Shown here: positions 38,429 through 49,341 of the stretch, one piece after another | Layout: every line of letters begins with the position of its first letter | How positions within the stretch are numbered: position 1 is the first letter of the stretch | Source: Ceratotherium simum simum | Lineage: Eukaryota > Chordata > Mammalia > Perissodactyla > Rhinocerotidae | Assembly (NCBI RefSeq): GCF_000283155.1 | Contig: NW_004454266.1 | Coordinates: 3,146,282-3,210,281, forward strand | Length of the DNA stretch: 64,000 nt | Direction of reading: 5' to 3' | Position numbers and translations under genes: made by a program | The notes under the pieces: model-generated | The model's input: the letters and a program-made list of their open reading frames with translations, nothing else | Told to the model about the DNA's origin: nothing | Databases searched by the model: none

Positions 38429-39399
38429 TATAATCTTTTTTTGATGGTAGTTGTTACATAGACTTCTGTCTATGTTTTGTAGGATCTATTTTTATCTTAC
38501 GTATTTGGAATTATTTTCTACAATATAATCTTCACTTTTTTAATTATTTATCTTTTTGTATCCAAACCAATAATTTATGCCTGATTTTTATAACAGGACT
38601 TTCCTATATCATGTCATAATGTGATGTCACATTTCAAACGACTGGATCATTTGGAATACTCGTGATCAGCGGGATGTCGCTCTCAGTTGTCAAAGCCCTT
38701 CCCAGGAGCCCACTCCTGATTCTGTCTCCATCTATGCTTGCTTTTATAATATTATTAAGTTACTATGGACCCCATTCTTTGTTCCTATACCTAGGATGAA
38801 TGTGTCTGATATTTCCAGTCATTATTATTTATATAGGTTGTCTAAAAATCAATCCTTCTTACTACATTAAGTCAATTGATGCTTATCTAAACATAGATAA
38901 TGATTCCCAGTCAAATTACACAATTCTTTAAATGTGGTAGGGAGGAAATGAAATGAAGTTTCTCATTTCTCCTTAGCCATAAAGACATTCCCTCTCTTGG
39001 AAGATTGCTTTTGTGGCGTTGCAAACAGCTTTGGGATGAATGCTGAGTAGGAAAGGAAGAAGGCAACAAAGTGACCCAGATCAGCAGAACATATTCTTGA
39101 GAATCAATGGGATAATGCATCTTGCAGCTAGATCTTTTCTATATCCAGTCTTATGAAAGGATAATCATTCTCCTGTATTGTAAAGAGAAAGAAATTTTAA
39201 AGTAAGAAGAAAGAATATGACATTAGTATGCTAATTCCCTCCCACTGTGCTCCCCAGAGCAGCACTGGAAGCTATTGTAACACTTGGAGACTATTACACT
39301 TTTTTTCTGTTTAGTGGGCATCTCCTTTGCCTGATGTTTTATTTTGCAACCTAAATCATATTCATTTTTAGACCTGTCTGATACGTATTATATATCTAT

Positions 39400-39404
39400 A
39401 TATC

Positions 39405-39450
<46 letters not shown>

Positions 39451-39490
39451 ATCTATCTATCCATCCATCATCATCCATCTATTATCTATC

Positions 39491-39543
<53 letters not shown>
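39400..39543 (+). repeat. TATC tetranucleotide microsatellite, unit B only
   Basis: About 140 bases of TATC/ATCT units interrupted near 39455-39495 by ATCCATCC and ATTATC variants. The aligned place in unit A (about 22865-22905) has no repeat. Open frames across it (poly IYLS) are artefacts of the repeat. Confidence 0.97.
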
Positions 39544-40067
39544 ATCCTGTGAAGCAGCAAATAATTGGTACCACTTCATTTTACCAGGGTTTTATCTGTC
39601 ATCAACTGCCTTCTTGGTCCTTATTGATATGAAAATGTTAAAATATATTATCATTTTATTATAAAAGTGCATTATTATATTGGTGTGTCCTCTGGATAAG
39701 TTCGCATTTTTTTTTGGCCCTCTTTCAATTTGGCGAGTACTTCCTTTATTAGGTACATTTAAAAAATTTGCCGGCAGTTCATTTCAGAAGAGTGTCTATA
39801 TTTGTGCATGTGTGCATGAGATTGAACCATGGTTTGTTTTTATTTGCTCTTCTAAGCTGTTGTGAGTCAGGGGATGTGTCTTGTCATTGCACATTTAGAC
39901 TGTCTCTTATACTTTCATAATTAATTCTACTATGAAATTTTTTATAGATAGCACTGATCACATCCTTGTAAGAAATGAAAGGAAGTGTGAAATATTTTGA
40001 ATACTACATCCTCTATGTCACGTGTGATGACTTGCTTTGAATTTTAATAAATTCATTTGATTGCTGA

Positions 40068-40285
40068 TAAAGTAATGTGGTGGTTAAAAGCATGAAGTCC
40101 AATATGAAAGGGGCTTGGCTTGTGTTAAAACATGTAGGATTTTAGTGATCTTGGTAAGCTATTTAACCACTTCAATCTACTTCTTCATAAGTAAAAAGGA
40201 GTTGGAAATTAATTTCAAAATTTTTTTGAAAGATGAGTTGAAATTATGCTTGTACGTGTTTTAGAACTCATAAACACTCAATAAT
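40068..40285 (+). mobile_element. MIR SINE (sense), unit B
   Basis: Counterpart of 23447-23665: TAATGTGGTGGTTAAAAGCA, TGATCTTGGTAAGCTATTTA, TTCTTCATAAG. Confidence 0.75.
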
Positions 40286-42141
40286 AACAGCTAGTATTAA
40301 TATTATTAATTGTAAGGAGCATATCAGTTCAGCCTTCAACTTTTAGATACTTTGATTTGTGAAACTGAATGTGAAAAAAATTTTATTAGTTAAATATTGT
40401 TGTTTTTGCCAGATTTGTGAACTAGTACTCTCTCATACTGTTCTTTTGGGATTGAGTGTAAATGTAGATTAGTGTAACTAATCCTTCTTATACATGAGGT
40501 ATTAAATTTCTATTATGTGTGCTTTTATATTTGAAAAAACTTGATTTTTTTGTTGTTTACTTTCCTTGCAACTAAATTTGGGACAAGGAGGACGTATGTC
40601 AGTGATGGAGAAATATTTCCTAGTGACCTCTCTACTACTAAATCATCTTTCATTTGACCTGTACTTTTCCCTTATTCAGATTTTATTAGCACTTACTTTA
40701 TGCCAATTTTGTACCAATTTCTTTCATACATCAATGGGTCTATACCAAAACCTGATTAAGATTTTAAAAGTCCTTGAAAAATTAAATTTACTGTATGCCT
40801 AACCATTTGAATATAATAGAACTGAATCATTTATTTTCTGATGCCACTTAGGTCTGTGTGTGACCATGCTTATGCAATACTACACAGCTGGGTGAAAATG
40901 GCAATCAACTAACCTTAGAGCTGGCAATTTGTTCGGTCCAGTGTAACTACTCTTCAAGGTAGCTCCCAGAAAGGTACATATATAAAATTAACCTAACGTA
41001 GATGGATGTTCTTAGATTTTTATAGTTCCAAAATATCCTTTTCTTTATGCCTTTCCTGGTATCACTTTTAGTTTTACAATATATCTCTCTGACCTGATGT
41101 TGCTTTGACAATGTATCTGTCGTTATTTCTACGTATTTATTTATTTAATTATTTGATCATAGGGAATGATGTAAAGCATTACCCTTTATATATATGATTG
41201 CACAATTGGATAATTTTTAAAAATGTTTATCCTGATTAAAATATTTATAGTGAATAATTCCACATCTTTCAAGAATTCTAAGCACTCCAGTTGCTGAGAG
41301 TATTGAAAATGAAATCAACAGTAGAAAAAGGAAAGTATTGGCCACTGGATTTTAGAGTTCTGATTAAAAACTAACTACGCACAGCCAATGAATTTTCAGA
41401 GTCCTTGTTAAATTAGTATAGCAGTTTTAGGCATCTAGAGGGCAGGAGTTAAGTATTGTAATTGAGAGGTGGTATCTTGAGGTTCTATCTGATTATTTAA
41501 TTGTTTTACTACCATACAAAAAGACCAGGGTAGCCTTCACAAATGTAATGCATTATGTAGAGTAGACAGGCAAAACTGCCAAAATATGTATAGTCAGCAC
41601 TACAGTGATATTTTGTATGTAATTTAATCCTTTGTATAAGCACATTCCAGGTCATAATTTCCTATATCTGAATGCATTTTAGAGTTTATCTTGTGTTATA
41701 TTCTATTGCATGTGAGATATGTGCAAATCCAGTTGTGTAGAATTTTGAGAGATATATTTAAAATAAACTCTCTCCCTCTGTCTCCATCTCTTATTCTTCC
41801 TGATTAATTTCCCTGTTTACCCCTCATTCCCATTTTCTTAAAAAATACATACATTCTTAGAGCACTTAAAATTCTATTAAACTCAATCTAAAACAGACCT
41901 TTTATACTTTTGATTCATGCAAACACAAGGTCCATTATTTGATATTATGTATGTTAAGTATCAATGATATTACTTTTTATGGTAATGTGGAACTAAATTG
42001 GTCTAAGATATGTCAACTTCAATGAGCACATCGTTGATTCAAATAGTTACATATAAAATCCCTTGGCCTTGCCTTTTAACATGGTAGATCCCTCCCCCCT
42101 TGTTTTGAAGATACCTTTAAAAAATTCATAAATGCTTGGTC

Positions 42142-42168
42142 TTGACAGGAACCGTGTGCTAACAAAGG
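42142..42168 (+). promoter_or_regulatory. Candidate 3' splice site and 5' leader of the unit B OR coding exon
   Basis: The sequence CTTGACAG ends at 42148 and is followed by a 20-base leader to the ATG. Mammalian OR genes usually have one or more untranslated 5' exons spliced to the intronless coding exon shortly before the ATG, so this is a plausible acceptor. The same motif is conserved in unit A (ending at about 25534). No branch point or upstream exon could be identified by eye. Confidence 0.45.
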
Positions 42169-43107
42169 ATGGAACAGAAAAATGGAAGTTCTCTCACTGG
42201 CTTTATCCTACTGGGTTTCTCTGACAGGCCTCAACTGGAGCTAGTCCTCTTTGTGGTTCTTTTGATCTTCTACATCTTCACTTTGCTGGGAAACACAGCC
42301 ATCATTGCATTGTCCCACCTGGACCCACATCTTCACACCCCTATGTACTTTTTCCTCTCCAACCTCAGCTTTCTGGACCTGTGTTACACTACCAGCATTG
42401 TTCCCCAGTTCCTGGTTAATCTCAGGGGAGCAGACAAATCTATCTCCTTTGGTGGTTGTGTAGTTCAGCTGTACATCTCTCTAGGGTTGGGATGTACAGA
42501 ATGCATCCTCTTAGGAGTCATGGCACTTGACCGCTATGTGGCTGTCTGCAGGCCCCTCCACTACACAGTAATCATGCACCCCCGTCTCTGTGCCCTGATG
42601 GCTTCTGCTTCATGGTTCATTGGTTTTGCCAACTCCTTATTGCAGACAGTGCTTGTCTTCCTTTTACCACGTTGTGGGAGAAATAGATTAGACCACTTCC
42701 TTTGTGAGGTCCCTCCATTGCTCAAGCTTGCTTGTATTGACACCACTATGAATGAGTCTGAGCTCTTCTTTGTCAGTGTTATCATTCTTCTCATTCCTGT
42801 TGCATTAATCATATTCTCCTATGGTTGGATTGTCAGGGCCATCTTAAGAGTAAAGTCAGCAGCAGGCCAGAGAAAAGCATTTGGGACGTGTGGGTCCCAC
42901 CTCACAGTGGTCGCTCTGTTCTATGGCACAGCCATCTATGCTTATCTCCAGCCCAGCAACAACTACTCTCAGGATCAGGGCAAGTTCATATCTCTCTTCT
43001 ACACCATCATCACTCCCATGATCAACCCCCTCATCTATACGCTGCGGAACAAGGATGTGAAAGGAGCAATGAAGAAGGTGCTTTGGAAGGATTATGACTC
43101 CAGGTAA
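42169..43107 (+). CDS. Olfactory receptor, family 2-like, intact single-exon gene (duplication unit B)
   Basis: Odorant-binding class A GPCR that would act at the cilia of olfactory neurons through Golf and adenylyl cyclase. The 312-residue frame is uninterrupted and of normal OR length. Visible marks: N-glycosylation site NGS at residues 5-7; GN at 41-42 in TM1; [12 protein letters not shown] at about 56-67 in TM2; Cys97, which pairs with Cys179 in ECL2; additional ECL2 cysteines 169 and 189; [15 protein letters not shown] at 118-132, the OR form of the DRY motif (consensus MAYDRY, here Leu for Tyr); SYGW at 217-220 in TM5; [10 protein letters not shown] at 236-245 in TM6; [12 protein letters not shown] at 283-294 in TM7. 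The start was chosen because it gives the usual short N-terminus and aligns with the other OR in the window. A candidate splice acceptor (TTGACAG) ends at 42148, 20 bases upstream. The pattern resembles subfamilies 2B, 2J, 2W and 2G; I cannot choose among them by eye. Orthology is not claimed. Confidence 0.95.
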   Translation: MEQKNGSSLTGFILLGFSDRPQLELVLFVVLLIFYIFTLLGNTAIIALSHLDPHLHTPMYFFLSNLSFLDLCYTTSIVPQFLVNLRGADKSISFGGCVVQLYISLGLGCTECILLGVMALDRYVAVCRPLHYTVIMHPRLCALMASASWFIGFANSLLQTVLVFLLPRCGRNRLDHFLCEVPPLLKLACIDTTMNESELFFVSVIILLIPVALIIFSYGWIVRAILRVKSAAGQRKAFGTCGSHLTVVALFYGTAIYAYLQPSNNYSQDQGKFISLFYTIITPMINPLIYTLRNKDVKGAMKKVLWKDYDSR

Positions 43108-43624
43108 CTGGGCACGGAACACATTTTAGTGGAAGGACTTTGAATACCAGAGCCCATAAGATTTTGTGTCCTCCAGGTGTCATCCAAAATTTCCCCTGAC
43201 GGCTCTCAAGGGAATTTCTCACTTTATTCTCCTATGAAAGTAAGTGTTCAAAATCTAAGTTTATGGATTCATTCCCACCTCCAGAGATGCTGATTCAGTG
43301 TTCCTCAAGCATCTGCATTATACTTATTATTTTTAAAAGGTCTACAGAGTTTTCTTATTTAAACCAGCATTTGGAAACTTTATTCTTTTCTACTTGCAAA
43401 AAGTCAGTTAAGACATACCATACAGGCACAGCCAAATAAGAGCCTGAAACCAGTGAAACAGTGTAAGAAATTTTAACATTTTAGCATTTTCTAGGCATTG
43501 CCTGAGGCATATCACTTATTCTTGAATTTTTATTATGACTCTATTACAAAGTCCATAGGTGTCTGTATCAGAGCTTTACACAGAAATTGGTGGGGAAACG
43601 GTAGAAAAACAAACTTTAAGCTCA

Positions 43625-43630
43625 AATAAA
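43625..43630 (+). terminator. Possible polyadenylation hexamer downstream of the unit B OR
   Basis: An AATAAA lies about 520 bases after the stop codon. The aligned position in unit A (27013-27018) reads AATGAA, so the hexamer is intact only next to the intact gene. The region is AT-rich and other AATAAA occurrences are expected by chance; use of this site is inference. Confidence 0.25.
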
Positions 43631-45923
43631 ACTTGCTAACATGAATCCTGATAAACCCATTTTGAAATTAGGTCCTACTGTGACCTCACCAATGTAGCAG
43701 TCATATTTAGCCTGTACACAGGATCACGGGGTGAAGAGTGTGACGCAATACTGCCAGTGACATTGGTAGCCGTTAGCTGGTAATAACACCAGGTAGTGCT
43801 TATGTATAATTTTGTACATAGCAGGGAAACATTGGTGTGAATTGGTTATTTTAAGTTTGAGAGTCCACTTTTTCCTCTTTAAAAATGATTTTTGAGGACA
43901 TTACCACATTTAAATATTATATGTCCTAAGCTCTAGGTCATGTTCTACACATTTCACCTACATTAATGCCTCAAAAGTGTCAAAGGGTTAAATATGTTTT
44001 GATTACTTTCTTCATACTTTTAAAAAAATTCTTTGATTCAAGGATCAATTGGTCAGGACCTTTTTATCTCACATCTAGCGAAGGCCGCATATAATTTGAT
44101 TTCAGAGAGATATTATAAAAATATGGATAATGGTTCATCATGCGGGAAACCCTAAGTTCTCTGGAAGCTCACTCAGATTACCTGGAAGAAATTTAAAGAA
44201 TAAATAAGGTGTGTATTAATTTTAGAAGATCTTTATATGCCTAAGCTTTACAAACAGCCATCTCAATTGACATAACTGGTATACAGTTCTGAATAAATTG
44301 AAATTGAAAAATTGAATCTGACCTTCTAGCCCTTAGATCCCCACTCAAGCTCAGTTTACAGTATAAATTTGTTTTCTGGTATGGATCCTGGTTTTTGTAT
44401 ATATTTAATGTTATTCATGGTATTTTTCCATGGAGGTTAGAGCCTTGAGAATGCCATAATCAAGAAATGTTTATGATTTTTGGTATATTTTCCCAACACG
44501 TAGCACAGTGCAGATAAATACACGTGTGTTTCTGAGTGGAGACATATGTGTAACAATTATCACACAGTTTCTTATCCTGGAAGCTAACCTATATCCTTTT
44601 GGGCCTTGACTCTTTCAATTGGTCATGCTCATGATAAATGATTTGATACAGAGAAAGGATTTGGCAAGCTGGAAATGGCAGCTAGGGCAAATTATACATC
44701 TGGGCAAGATTCTATGCACATCCTTAATAGCATCTAGTATTCACACTTGAAATCGTCACTTGGGAAACCATGTATTTTGACACCATAGTAATACTGAATG
44801 TATACCAGTATAAAAACAGTTTTGGAATACTGTTTCCCCCCAGTGGTGACAAATTTCCCACTTTCTATTATTAGTTAATAACACCCTGATAGTTCTACCC
44901 AAATGGTCACTTTAAAATTTCACAAATGAACTTTCTTTGATGCAGAAAACCTCAAGGTCTCATGAAGCCACAGAAACTATTGTTTTGGTTGAGCAACTAC
45001 TTCTCTGCTCTTAAGGACACCCCAAAGGCTGCCACCAAACAGATTTATTTCCTTTAAGTAAACATTTGAATAGCATTGCATAGTTATATTAGTTGGGAAT
45101 AAATTATGGATAATAAAGATCTCTGGGCCCATGCTAAAATTAAAAAAAAAAATACTTAGGAGACCAAATACAATAAGTTCAACATAGTGCTGTAACATTT
45201 TTCAGATGGAACCTAGAAACTCTACTTACCCAAGCTCTCCATGCTTTGTCTATAACAGACTACAGGGTTATGTCAGTTGCCACCAGTATTATTTGGACTG
45301 TTTTATTTTTGAATTCTCACCAGCAACGGTGGAAAGTCTCCAGTGATTGTACCCAGGGCTTGGCTAAATTCTTATATCCCATCTGTGTTGAGCATCTGGA
45401 GTTCAGGACTATCATTATGCCCTACAGCGATACATGGATTCTTTCAGCCTTTTCACCTTTTATCTGAGGAACACAGCGGGGATACCATTGGCTCGGATGA
45501 TGAGTGGTCACCGAGACCTAAAATGTCAGTCAGACTCACATGAAACACAATTCTTAACCAGCACAAGATTTACTAACAATTAGCAAAGGATACAAAAAAG
45601 AGCAACAGCACATGCAATATCTATGATTCCCCAAACCGGTCAGTGATCTACACTGGATTTATTATTTTTTAAATGTGGAGCACTAACTTGTGTGGTACAA
45701 GTCAGCACAGAGTAGCCGTGGCAGTTTCTCAGTTTATAAATGTCCCTACCTTTGTATCCCTACTCTGCCTTTAGGACTTTTATTCGTTAGCACAACTTCT
45801 GTCTGAATAGTGTAGCTTACAACACTCTATACAAACCCATTACATCTTGCCAAAAATGTTATTAGATCAGTTATCAGCATATAGCAACCCCTGTAAGATC
45901 CTTATGTATCCCCTAGACAGTAC

Positions 45924-46444
45924 CGTTGATGCAAATAATCAATAATCAATCTATAAATCAAAATTGGGGTGAGTTTATCATGAACCAGGTCTCAGGACTA
46001 TAGCCTGGAGCCTTCTGTCCTCAAGGAAGGAAGGGCACCGAAGAAGTGGGGTGTACAGGGTGGTTATATATCCTCTTGGAACAAAGAGCATGCATCACAT
46101 ATGACAGGAATATCTCTTTTACTACTGTCACAAGATGCTTAGCTGGCACAGCAGGTCAGTTGTCAGCAGGCCAGTGGTCACAAGGTGAGCACAGCAGGTC
46201 AGTAACTAATCCTCAGTTCCCAGGAAGAGGTGCTCATCCTTAAGGAAATTCCCATATGGGAGGAAGCTACATCCCTATCTTTAGGGGCATTGTTCTTGTC
46301 TTTGGGACAGAGTAAATGTTTAAAGGAGATGTACAATGCATGCTCAACAGGCCCTTTTAGAAAAACAGTTCATGCTTAATTAGTTTTATAGCAAATGGCT
46401 TCCTCATATACTCCAATATATCCTATTGCTTTTCATTTATTTAT
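45924..46444. mobile_element. Insert of unknown family, ~520 bp, unit B only
   Basis: Unit B is interrupted here relative to unit A (site at about 30182-30190). The insert is bracketed by CAGTAC at 45918-45923 and again at 46445-46450, consistent with a 6-base target duplication of an LTR or DNA element. It is moderately GC-rich, with internal repeats of CACAGCAGGTCAGT (near 46147 and 46190). No open frame of note. I do not recognise the family. Confidence 0.5.
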
Positions 46445-46705
46445 CAGTACATTTCAGCAGTTACTGGTTGCCAGAGTTCTCCTCTGACCAGGCTCACAGA
46501 GGAGTGAGGAACAGGTTATATATCCCTGTCAATGCTTTCCTTTGAGGGTGACTTCTGATCTAAAGCTTGTTTGTAATATAAGTTGAGAGCTTTCTTCCAT
46601 CTTTTTAGTATTGTAGCATATTTCAAATGTGATCTGGCAGATGCTGGGAACCACTGTGTTTGGAAATGTCTTGGGAATGTTTTTTGCTGGGAAGGTGGTC
46701 TCTGT

Positions 46706-47453
46706 GTAAATGCAGAAATGAGAAGATGAATGACTCGTGGATCAGAGGGATCAGGGATGAGGATCCCTGAGATATCCTTAGGGACTGGACAATCCTGTTT
46801 TTTAAAAATGAAATTCTATTGATTTACATTGTTTTGTGGATTTATTTTAACTGTTCTGAGCTGAATGAACTCTACAAGTTCTTCTAATTAGGCAACCGTT
46901 TCTGGGGACAGATTTAACCTCTTTTGAGAGTGAAGCTTTTCAGTTGTACCTGTGGCTTTAGTCTCAATGAAGCATCCTGGACATTTCTAATGACTAGATC
47001 ATTTAGGATACTCATGACCAATGGGATGTTAATGTCAGTTGCCAAAGCCTTTTCCAGGAGCCCACTCCTGATTCTGTGCTAGCAGACCAGGGATAGTGCT
47101 TACCAAGTATTTTTAAGTCCCCATTTTAAGCATTGGGAAACTGTTAAACAGTCTTGAAAGATTCTCTTTGGATAGCTTGTTCATTAATTTATGTACTGGA
47201 ATGAGAACTCTGTTTTAATTATTTAAAGGGAGCATCTTGGCCAACAACGTGTCGTTTTTAGTGTGAAATCCACCTCTCGCTGGATTCACTCTCCATCTTG
47301 GAAAAACATTCTATACTTTCCAAAGAATGTTTCTTCTTGTATTCCACCATAATGTGTTACATTGTGGCTCGTATTTGGCATGAAATAACATAGTATATAT
47401 TAATATGTTATTAAAGACATACACATGCACTAAGCATGGACTCCACATGAAAT
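46706..47453. other. Single-copy-looking noncoding DNA
   Basis: No gene, RNA or clear repeat seen. It continues unit B beyond the duplicated block. 46986-47080 has a partial paralog at 38632-38727. Confidence 0.6.
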
Positions 47454-47471
47454 CTCTTGTAGGTCAACCTT

Positions 47472-47686
47472 TTTTTTTTTTTTAAAGATTTTATTTATTT
47501 ATTTTTTCCCCCCAAAGCCACAGTAGATAGTTATACGTCATAGCTGCACATCCTTCTAGTTGCTGTATGTGGGACGCTGCCTCAGCGTGGCTGGAGAAGC
47601 GGTGTGTTGGTGAGCCCCCGGGCTCACCAACCTGGGCCACCAGCAGCAGAGAGTGTGCACTTAACCGCTAAGCCACGGGACCGACC
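47472..47686 (-). mobile_element. ERE SINE (antisense), young copy with palindromic B-box region
   Basis: Poly(T), TTTTATTTATTTATTTTTTCC, then the ERE body, ending in TTAACCGCTAAGCCACGGGA. Perfect 18-base target duplication CTCTTGTAGGTCAACCTT (47454-47471 and 47687-47704). Inside, 47606-47631 is a perfect 12-base-arm inverted repeat (GTTGGTGAGCCC, two C, GGGCTCACCAAC) replacing the usual B-box segment GGTTCGGATCC (antisense). The copy probably lacks a usable internal Pol III B box. Confidence 0.93.
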
Positions 47687-47986
47687 CTCTTGTAGGTCAA
47701 CCTTATGTCTTTCCTGAAGATGAATAGTAGAAGAAAATATGTTTCTTTTAGTTCACACTACTTAGTTGTTACAGGCTTATAAATGATGAAATTTCAATGT
47801 TTTCTGAAATGAGTACAAATTTACACAAGTGAATGTGATAACAGTTTATTTCTAAATCACATTGAAAAGAAAAAACAGCTTACCTGGAGGTGGTGGGAGT
47901 ATCTGCTGTGATAGAATCTTGCTCCACTAAAGAGCTCCATGGAACAAATTATACCCCTTTAGCTGTCACAATTAATAAAGAAGTTC

Positions 47987-48241
47987 GGGGCTGGCCCGGT
48001 GGCGCAAGCGGTTAAGTGCACGTGCTCCGCTGCTGCGGCCTGGGGTTCACCGGTTTGGATCCTGGGCGTGCACCGGTGCATCGCTTGTCAAGCCGTGCTG
48101 TGGCGGCATCTCATGTAAAGTGGAGGAAGATGGGCATGGATGTTAGCCCAGGGCCAGTCTTCCTCAGCGAAAAAGAGGAGGATTGGCAGATGTTAACTCA
48201 GGGCTGATCTTCCTCGCAATAAATAAATAAATAAATAAAAA
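47987..48241 (+). mobile_element. ERE SINE (sense), well preserved
   Basis: A near-consensus copy: GGGGCTGGCCCGGTGGCGC, A box region GCAAGCGGTTAAGTGC, B box region GGTTCACCGGTTTGGATCC, then TTAGCCCAGGGCCAGTC and a (AATA)n tail. The target duplication is short or eroded. The internal open frame is not a gene. Confidence 0.93.
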
Positions 48242-48424
48242 TAACCAAGTTAAAAAATTTAGAAGTGCCATTCTTTCAGGCTCTGAATCAAAATTTGGAT
48301 CACAAAGAGTGGGCTGAGATTGTAGATAGAATAAAGCTAGAACACTTTGATTTATTAAGCATGTAGAGAGATTTTGTATTTGGCCTTAGGAGAGGAAGAA
48401 TAAATGGGATGAAAGAAATGAATG

Positions 48425-48637
48425 GGGGCTGGCCCAGTTGCATAATGATTAAGTTCTTGTGCTCCAATTTGGCAGCCTGGGGTTCTCAGGTTCAGATCCA
48501 GGGCACGAACCTACACACTGACCATCAAGCCATGCTGTGGTGGCGTCACACACACAAAATATAGAGGAAGACTGGCGTAGAGGTTAGCTCGGGGTAACTC
48601 TTCCTCAACAAAAAAAGAAAAAAAAAAAAAAAGAAAG
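48425..48637 (+). mobile_element. ERE SINE (sense), older copy
   Basis: GGGCTGGCCCAGTTGCATAA, GGTTCAGATCC and an A-rich tail with GAAA units. Duplicated AAAGAAATGAATG at 48412-48424 and 48638-48650. Confidence 0.9.
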
Positions 48638-48659
48638 AAAGAAATGAATGATATGTCTT

Positions 48660-49341
48660 GTTTTTATGTATTTTTTCCCAGATTTACTGAGATATAATTG
48701 ACATATAACATTGAACAAGTTTAAGGAGTACAAAGAGTGATTTGATATACTATGTATATGTTGCAAAATGATTACCACATAGTGTTAGATAACACCTCCA
48801 TCATGTCAAATAATTACCATTTCCTTTTTGTGGTGAGAACATTTAAGATCTACTCTCTTAGCAAGTTTCAGGTAGAAAATAAAGTATTATTAACTATAAT
48901 CACCATGCTGTACCTTAGATCCCTAGAACTTATTCATCTTATAACAGGAAGAATGTACCCTTTGCTCAACATTTCCCTATTTCTCTTACCACCTAGCCCC
49001 TGGTAATCATCATTCTACTCTTTGTTTCTACAAGTTCAGCTTTTCTGGATACAGTATTTGTCTTTCTCTACTGACACTTCACTTAGCATAATGTCCTTAA
49101 GGTCCATCCATGTTGTCACAAATGGCAGGATTTCCTTCTTTCTCCTGACAGAACAGCATTCTGTTGGATATGTACACCACATCTTCTTTACACATTCATC
49201 TGTTTGGACACTTAGGTTGTTTGCATATCTTGGATATTGTGAATAATGCTGCAGTGAACATGGGAGTGCATATATCTCTTCAATATCCTGATTTCATTTC
49301 CTTTGAATATATACCCAGAAGTTGGATAGCTGGATAATGAC
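48660..49341 (-). mobile_element. L1 3' end in antisense (first half of an inverted L1)
   Basis: Reads as the reverse complement of an L1 3' UTR and the end of ORF2: TACTGAGATATAATTGACAT, then TCCATCCATGTTGTCACAAA, CACTTAGGTTGTTTGCATAT and ATACCCAGAAGTTGG. At 49341 it switches directly into sense-strand L1 text. Confidence 0.85.

Larger units (their letters stand above)
30450..46705 (+). repeat. Segmental duplication, unit B (distal copy, with intact OR)
   Basis: Direct tandem copy of unit A. The unit A/unit B boundary near 30450 is a junction between the end of the duplicated single-copy sequence (matching B up to about 46705) and an internal L1 ORF2 fragment. After 46705, unit B runs on into sequence not found after 30445 in unit A. 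Unit B alone carries the EREs at 34559 and 38130, the TATC microsatellite at 39400-39543, an insert at 45924-46444 and an extra segment at 38632-38765. Apart from the features listed, 34828-42140 and 43110-46700 show no gene. Confidence 0.9.

Noticed and set aside
39388..39543. Regularly spaced short repeats as a CRISPR array
   Set aside because: Simple tetranucleotide repeat in a mammalian genome without spacers.
39344..39544. Open frame encoding repeated IYLS
   Set aside because: Product of the TATC microsatellite.
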